From Flavobacterium psychrophilum (GTDB taxonomy: Bacteria > Bacteroidota > Bacteroidia > Flavobacteriales > Flavobacteriaceae): a stretch of 10,814 bases of DNA. Positions 6,911 to 10,814 of this stretch are shown in pieces. Numbering within the stretch: the stretch's first letter is position 1; every line of letters starts with the position of its first letter. The position numbers and the translations under genes were made by a program. The stretch is taken from NCBI GenBank assembly GCA_945869365.1, contig CAMBOW010000067.1:1-10814 (forward strand), in the 5' to 3' direction. The notes beneath the pieces were generated by a model. It did no database searches. It was not told where the DNA came from and worked only from the letters and a program-made list of their open reading frames with translations.

Positions 6911-8272
6911 ATGTCCAAAATAAAAACCACCTTCTTTTGTCAAAATTGCGGATCGCAATATGCCAAGTGGCAAGGTCAATGCAATTCGTGCAAGGAGTGG
7001 AATACCATCGCCGAAGAGATCATCCAAAAAGAAGAGAAAGCCAACTGGAATACCCAATCCCCTTCGGTAAAAAAAGCAAGTAAGCCGCTCAAAATTCACG
7101 AAATTGACAGCACACAAGAGATGCGTATGGACACCCGAGACGGCGAACTCAACCGCGTATTGGGTGGCGGAATTGTTCCAGGCTCGTTAATTTTGTTGGG
7201 TGGCGAACCCGGCATCGGGAAAAGTACCTTGTTGTTGCAATTGTCGCTCAATTTGCCCTATAAAACACTGTATGTGTCGGGGGAAGAAAGCATGAAACAA
7301 ATTAAAATGCGCGCCGAACGCATCAGTACCAAACAAAATTCGTGTTACATTCTCACCGAAACCAAAACGCAACACATATTCAAACAAATACTCGAAATTG
7401 ATCCCGAAATCGTGATCATCGATTCGATTCAGACCTTACACACTGATTATATTGAAGCCTCTCCCGGCAGCATTTCACAGATTCGGGAAACAACCGCTGA
7501 GCTCATCAAATTTGCCAAAGAATCCAATGTGCCTGTAATTTTAATTGGCCACATCACCAAAGACGGCACCATCGCCGGTCCTAAAATATTAGAACACATG
7601 GTAGACACGGTGTTGCAATTTGAAGGCGACAGAAACCATGTATACCGCTTGTTGCGTTCGTTAAAAAATCGATTTGGCTCTACCGCAGAGTTAGGCATCT
7701 ACGAAATGTTGGGCAGCGGTTTGCGCGAAGTGAGCAATCCGTCCGAAATTTTGATTTCGCACCAAGACGTTTCGCTTTCGGGCACAGCCATTTCAGCTAC
7801 CTTAGAAGGCATGCGTCCGTTGATGATCGAAATTCAAGCGTTGGTGAGTACCGCAGTATATGGAACTCCGCAACGCAGCACAACTGGCTACAACGCCAAA
7901 CGCCTGAACATGATTTTGGCCGTATTAGAAAAAAGAGCCGGCTTTCGATTGGGTACCAAAGATGTCTTTCTAAACATTACCGGCGGCATCACCATTGATG
8001 ACCCTGCGATTGACTTGGCTGTAGTGGCTGCGATTTTGTCTTCTAATGAAGACATTGCAATCGAGGAAGGGGTTTGTTTTGCTGGCGAAATTGGGCTTTC
8101 GGGCGAAATTCGTCCGGTGAATCGAGTGGAGCAACGCATACTCGAAGCCGAGAAGTTGGGCTTTACCTCTATATTTGTGTCGAAATACAACAAAATTTCC
8201 TTGAAAAACACGGGGATACGCATTCAACTGGTCTCCAAAATAGAAGAAGTGGCCAGCGCCCTTTTTGGTTAA
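6911..8272 (+). CDS. radA: DNA repair protein RadA (DnaB-type branch-migration helicase)
   Basis: RadA (also called Sms) is a RecA-related ATPase that promotes branch migration during recombination and repair in the cytoplasm. The 453 residues, a normal length, show all three parts. An N-terminal C4 zinc finger has C10, C13, C24 and C27 (FCQNCG...CNSCKEW). A RecA-like core has Walker A GEPGIGKS at 98-105 with K104 and Walker B VIID at 168-171. The RadA-specific KNRFG motif is at 252-256, followed by a Lon-protease-like C-terminal domain (about 265-453) with LEGMRPLMIEIQALVS and the GGITIDDPAIDLAV and FAGEIGLSGEIRPV segments. The ATG at 6911, 3 bases after the hydrolase stop, gives the family start MSKIKTTFFCQNCG. 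The next gene starts 4 bases after its stop. Confidence 0.98.
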   Translation: MSKIKTTFFCQNCGSQYAKWQGQCNSCKEWNTIAEEIIQKEEKANWNTQSPSVKKASKPLKIHEIDSTQEMRMDTRDGELNRVLGGGIVPGSLILLGGEPGIGKSTLLLQLSLNLPYKTLYVSGEESMKQIKMRAERISTKQNSCYILTETKTQHIFKQILEIDPEIVIIDSIQTLHTDYIEASPGSISQIRETTAELIKFAKESNVPVILIGHITKDGTIAGPKILEHMVDTVLQFEGDRNHVYRLLRSLKNRFGSTAELGIYEMLGSGLREVSNPSEILISHQDVSLSGTAISATLEGMRPLMIEIQALVSTAVYGTPQRSTTGYNAKRLNMILAVLEKRAGFRLGTKDVFLNITGGITIDDPAIDLAVVAAILSSNEDIAIEEGVCFAGEIGLSGEIRPVNRVEQRILEAEKLGFTSIFVSKYNKISLKNTGIRIQLVSKIEEVASALFG

Positions 8273-8276
8273 TCGC

Positions 8277-10229
8277 ATGAAAATAAATCCCGCAATCCTT
8301 CGAAAAATAATTTTTGGTTTCCTCTTTACAGGACTAGTGCTAGTCGTGTTGCTTTTTGTATTCCGGGATTCGCTTTTGCAAAAAGCCGTGTCGCACGTGC
8401 AACTCAAGCTAAGCACCGATTACCAAAGTGAGTTGCAGATTAACAAAATAGGATTTAACGGATTAACGGGAATAGAAATTAAGGGCCTCACGTTGGTTCC
8501 TCACGGGGCCGATACCTTGGTTGCAATCAAGGCGATGAAAGCCAAAATAAATGTATGGAAGTTGCTCATTGCCCAAATTCAACTTGATGAATTGGAAGCG
8601 CAACAGGGGTTTGTGCAATTGGTTAAAAACAAAAATGGCCGCAATTTTGATGCTTTTTTATCCAAAAAAGACAGCAGCGCTTCCGATGAAAAAACCAATT
8701 ACGCCAAAGTGGTCAACCGCTTGCTGAGCAAAGTTTTGCATTTGATTCCCACCGACATGGCCCTGCAAAATTTGAGTTTGCGTTTGGACGACATGGGCAA
8801 AAAAACACAATTGGACTTGCAAACGCTTTCTTTAAAAGACCAACAATTTAATGCGGGAATTCAGGTGCACACCACCACTTTTGACCAACGTTGGCGCATT
8901 GCTGGAACAGCCAATCCTCGTGATCGCCAAACCGATTTGCGTTTTTTTAATCAAGATACCGGGAAAATTAAAGTGCCCTACTTGGATGAACGCTATCATT
9001 TGCAAGCCAGTTTTGATTCGATTCGGATGCGGGTAGACCATATTGATATGTCGCTGGGCGAATTGCATATCGACGGATTGAGCTCCATCTCAAACCTCAC
9101 ACTCAATCACCCGAAAATTGCATCTAAAGAAGTAATTATTCAACAAGCCGAATTTGATTTTAAATTGTTGTTTGGCAAACGATTTGTGGCATTGGACAGC
9201 AACTCAACGGTGAAACTCAATAAAATTAAGCTGAAGCCGTATTTGTGTTACACGAACGACGAGGAAAAAATCTATGCGTTAAAAATCGGCATTCCCCAAA
9301 CCAAAGCCCAAGATTTTATCGAATCGTTACCAAAAGGCTTATTCACTCATTTTGACGGCATGAAGGCCACAGGGAATTTTGACTATTCGTTGGATTTTGA
9401 ATACCATTCCAAAAACCTACGTCCACTGGTTTTTGACAGCCGATTGCGCAAAGATCAACTTAAGATTACCCAATATGGCCAAGCCAATTTAGCCAAACTC
9501 AACAGCGAATTTGAATACCGTGCACTCATCAAAAATCAACGGCAACGTCCCATTTTTGTGGGCGCAGCCAATCCCAATTATGTGCCACTTACTGACTTGT
9601 CTCCCTATTTGCAAAAAGCAGTACTGACCACCGAAGATCCCTCGTTTTTTTCGCATCGTGGATTCATCACGGAAGCCTTTAAACAATCCATCGCCAAGAA
9701 CATCCGCACCAAAAAATTCTCCCGTGGCGGAAGCACCATAAGCATGCAACTCATTAAAAATGCCTTTTTAAGCCGAGAGAAAACCCTTTCCCGAAAATTG
9801 GAAGAAATCTTGCTGGTGTATTTACTCGAGAACAACCGCATTGTGAGCAAGTCGCGCATGCTCGAAGTGTATTTTAACATCATCGAATGGGGGCCAGACG
9901 TCTATGGCATTGGGGAAGCAGCCCACTTTTATTTTCAGAAACACCCGAGCGAGCTTACCCTCAACGAATGTTTGTTTTTGGCCAATGTGATTCCAAGCCC
10001 CAAGAAATTCATGTATCAATTTGATCGGGAAGGCAACTTAAAATCGTTTGCCCAACGACGAGACAACCAACTCATCCGATTGATGCTGCGCCGAAAACTC
10101 ATTACCCCCGAAGACACCCTTGTCAATCCGTTGATGAAAATTACCGGACCTGCTCAATTTTCTATCAAAAAAGATAGCCTCACTACATCGGTTATTGACT
10201 CTACTGCGGTAGAAGATTTTGAATTTTAA
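8277..10229 (+). CDS. AsmA-like / GT51 fusion: membrane-anchored peptidoglycan glycosyltransferase
   Basis: This 650-residue protein has one N-terminal membrane segment (about 12-31, a Phe/Leu/Val-rich stretch after a basic start) and is otherwise periplasmic. Residues about 35-430 look AsmA-like: long runs of alternating beta-strand pattern, and a KNKNGRNFDAFL stretch like the K-x-G-x-x-N element of AsmA proteins. Residues about 430-600 are a glycosyltransferase family 51 domain, which polymerises lipid II into glycan strands. Motif 1 TTEDPSFFSHRGF holds catalytic Glu453; motif 2 is R483-G-G-S-T-I-S-M-Q-L; motif 3 RKLEEILLVYLLE holds the second Glu at 510. The 57-residue spacing fits known enzymes (about 56). 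No transpeptidase domain follows, and the usual monofunctional enzyme is about 230-270 residues. I chose the ATG at 8277, 4 bases after the radA stop, over the in-frame TTG at 8265 inside radA. Confidence 0.9.
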   Translation: MKINPAILRKIIFGFLFTGLVLVVLLFVFRDSLLQKAVSHVQLKLSTDYQSELQINKIGFNGLTGIEIKGLTLVPHGADTLVAIKAMKAKINVWKLLIAQIQLDELEAQQGFVQLVKNKNGRNFDAFLSKKDSSASDEKTNYAKVVNRLLSKVLHLIPTDMALQNLSLRLDDMGKKTQLDLQTLSLKDQQFNAGIQVHTTTFDQRWRIAGTANPRDRQTDLRFFNQDTGKIKVPYLDERYHLQASFDSIRMRVDHIDMSLGELHIDGLSSISNLTLNHPKIASKEVIIQQAEFDFKLLFGKRFVALDSNSTVKLNKIKLKPYLCYTNDEEKIYALKIGIPQTKAQDFIESLPKGLFTHFDGMKATGNFDYSLDFEYHSKNLRPLVFDSRLRKDQLKITQYGQANLAKLNSEFEYRALIKNQRQRPIFVGAANPNYVPLTDLSPYLQKAVLTTEDPSFFSHRGFITEAFKQSIAKNIRTKKFSRGGSTISMQLIKNAFLSREKTLSRKLEEILLVYLLENNRIVSKSRMLEVYFNIIEWGPDVYGIGEAAHFYFQKHPSELTLNECLFLANVIPSPKKFMYQFDREGNLKSFAQRRDNQLIRLMLRRKLITPEDTLVNPLMKITGPAQFSIKKDSLTTSVIDSTAVEDFEF

Positions 10230-10310
10230 ATGCTGCACTAATTCTACTGTGGTTTTCGGTATAAAAACATTTACCTAACATTGACTTTACGATTTGTTTA
10301 TTTTTTAGGT

Positions 10311-10328
10311 GCATTTGTGCGCAAATGT
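10311..10328 (+). other. Short RNA hairpin with UGCG loop after the rightward gene run
   Basis: GCATTTG-TGCG-CAAATGT can fold into a 7-base-pair stem (six Watson-Crick pairs and one outer G-U) closed by G-C around a UNCG-type tetraloop. It lies 82 bases after the stop of the GT51 gene and is followed by TTATATTAAATG, not a clean U run. It could be a weak terminator or mRNA 3'-end structure, or an operator-like palindrome (CATTTG..CAAATG); the sequence does not decide. Confidence 0.35.
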
Positions 10329-10385
10329 TATATTAAATGTTGCTTAAAATAATTATTTGATAAACTACGCCTAACTCTATCGGGA

Positions 10386-10397
10386 GGGCTTCGGTCT
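10386..10397 (+). other. Small UUCG-loop hairpin followed by a T-rich run
   Basis: GGGC-TTCG-GTCT can form a four-pair stem (two of them G-U) with the very stable C(UUCG)G loop, followed by ATTTTTG. The layout looks like a tiny intrinsic terminator, but the stem is weak and its 3' end overlaps the TAnnTTTG box at 10397-10404, so it may be only the spacer of the promoter of the next gene. Confidence 0.3.
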
Positions 10398-10404
10398 ATT
10401 TTTG
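10397..10404 (+). promoter_or_regulatory. Predicted -7 box for the secreted-protein gene
   Basis: TATTTTTG matches TAnnTTTG exactly and sits 33 bases before the ATG at 10438, which would give a leader of about 30 bases. No convincing -33 TTTG is seen 19-20 bases upstream. The 208-base gap from 10230 holds no ORF or tRNA that I can see; apart from this box and the two hairpins it is AT-rich and featureless. Confidence 0.45.
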
Positions 10405-10437
10405 TTGCATCATTTAACCTAATTAAAAACATAAAAA

Positions 10438-10814
10438 ATGAAAAGAAATTATTTTGTAGTGCTTCTCTTGCTTGTTAGCAAATTAGCCATTGCTCAATTC
10501 CTAACGCCTACCTCTTATAAAGGTGCGTTTGCTCCTGCTCCTACAGCAATGTGGACAGACCAGTGGACCAATTTTGATCCACAAAACACAGTTTATCCAG
10601 CGGCTAACGTTGTAGTGTCTGCAAACATTACAACCAACACGACTTGGACTGCAAACAACACTTACAAATTAAGTGGACAAATTTATGTTACAGGTAATGC
10701 TACCTTAACTATTGAAGCCGGAACGGTAATCTTGGGTGACCACACTGTTGTGGGTGCTTGTTTATTGATTGCCAAAGGATCTAAATTAATTGCAAACGGA
10801 ACGGCTAGCCAACC
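10438..10814 (+). CDS. Secreted, probably beta-helical surface protein, N-terminal 125 residues, cut by window edge
   Basis: The start ATG at 10438 is preceded by an A-rich stretch typical of Bacteroidota and opens a Sec signal peptide (MKRNYFVVLLLLVSKLAIAQ, cleavage near A19-Q20). The mature part begins FLTPTSYKGAF and continues into Thr/Asn/Val-rich short strands: VVVSANITTNTTWTANN, YVTGNATLTIEAGTVIL and LIAKGSKLIANGTA. I know this pattern from large Bacteroidota exported proteins annotated as T9SS-sorted or right-handed beta-helix proteins, in which turns of the TLTI(E/P)xGTVI type recur. The C terminus, where a type IX sorting domain would be, lies outside the window, so the secretion route and role stay open. 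It has its own promoter-like box and a 208-base gap, so it is probably a separate transcript from the radA-GT51 genes. Confidence 0.75.
   Translation, partial: MKRNYFVVLLLLVSKLAIAQFLTPTSYKGAFAPAPTAMWTDQWTNFDPQNTVYPAANVVVSANITTNTTWTANNTYKLSGQIYVTGNATLTIEAGTVILGDHTVVGACLLIAKGSKLIANGTASQ

Noticed and set aside
7970..8416. 148-residue open frame on the minus strand across radA and the next gene
   Set aside because: It lies opposite two well-supported genes, has no family motif, and spans their junction, so it is a shadow of plus-strand coding.
1..10814. Mobile element, CRISPR array, toxin-antitoxin or defence island
   Set aside because: No transposase, integrase, terminal inverted repeats, regular spacer repeats or known defence domains are visible; almost all of the sequence is accounted for by core-type genes.

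Overview
The window reads as a chromosomal core region of a bacterium of the Bacteroidota, most probably a member of Flavobacteriia. The reasons are: four good matches to the Bacteroidota -7 promoter box (TAnnTTTG) next to gene starts and almost no Shine-Dalgarno sequences; a DUF4270 lipoprotein; a short GT5-only glycogen-synthase-like protein; and an AT-rich, lysine/asparagine-rich coding style. No genus can be named from the sequence. I see no insertion sequence, integrase, CRISPR array, tRNA, rRNA or recognisable defence gene, and no base-composition break.

Left part (1-3423, minus strand): a three-gene unit transcribed leftwards. It begins with a stand-alone glycogen/starch-synthase-like GT5 protein (2617-3423), continues with a DUF4270 lipoprotein (914-2599), and ends with glmS (start at 904, cut by the window edge). 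Gaps are 17 and 9 bases, so one transcript is likely.

Centre (3424-3531): a short divergent control region with two oppositely directed TAnnTTTG boxes.

Right part (3532-10229, plus strand): a compact run of six genes: panC, panD, a UPF0104/lysylphosphatidylglycerol-synthase-type membrane protein, an exported esterase-like alpha/beta hydrolase whose nucleophile serine is replaced by aspartate, radA, and a membrane-anchored protein joining an AsmA-like region to a glycosyltransferase-51 peptidoglycan polymerase domain. Gaps are 50 bases or less, with one overlap. panD has a further promoter-like box close to its start.

Far right (10230-10814): a 208-base non-coding gap with two small hairpins and a promoter-like box, then the first 125 codons of a secreted, probably beta-helical surface protein that runs off the window.

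How the genes may work together: panC and panD are successive biosynthetic steps towards pantothenate and CoA (PanD supplies beta-alanine, PanC condenses it with pantoate). GlmS makes glucosamine-6-phosphate for peptidoglycan and lipopolysaccharide, and the GT51 protein polymerises lipid II. The DUF4270 lipoprotein, membrane protein and exported hydrolase also act at the envelope. A loose envelope-biogenesis theme is therefore plausible but is inference. The strongest unexplained points are the AsmA-GT51 fusion, the Asp-for-Ser hydrolase, and the GT5-only protein without the usual KTGGL motif. I did not find convincing evidence for a wholly new multi-gene system.
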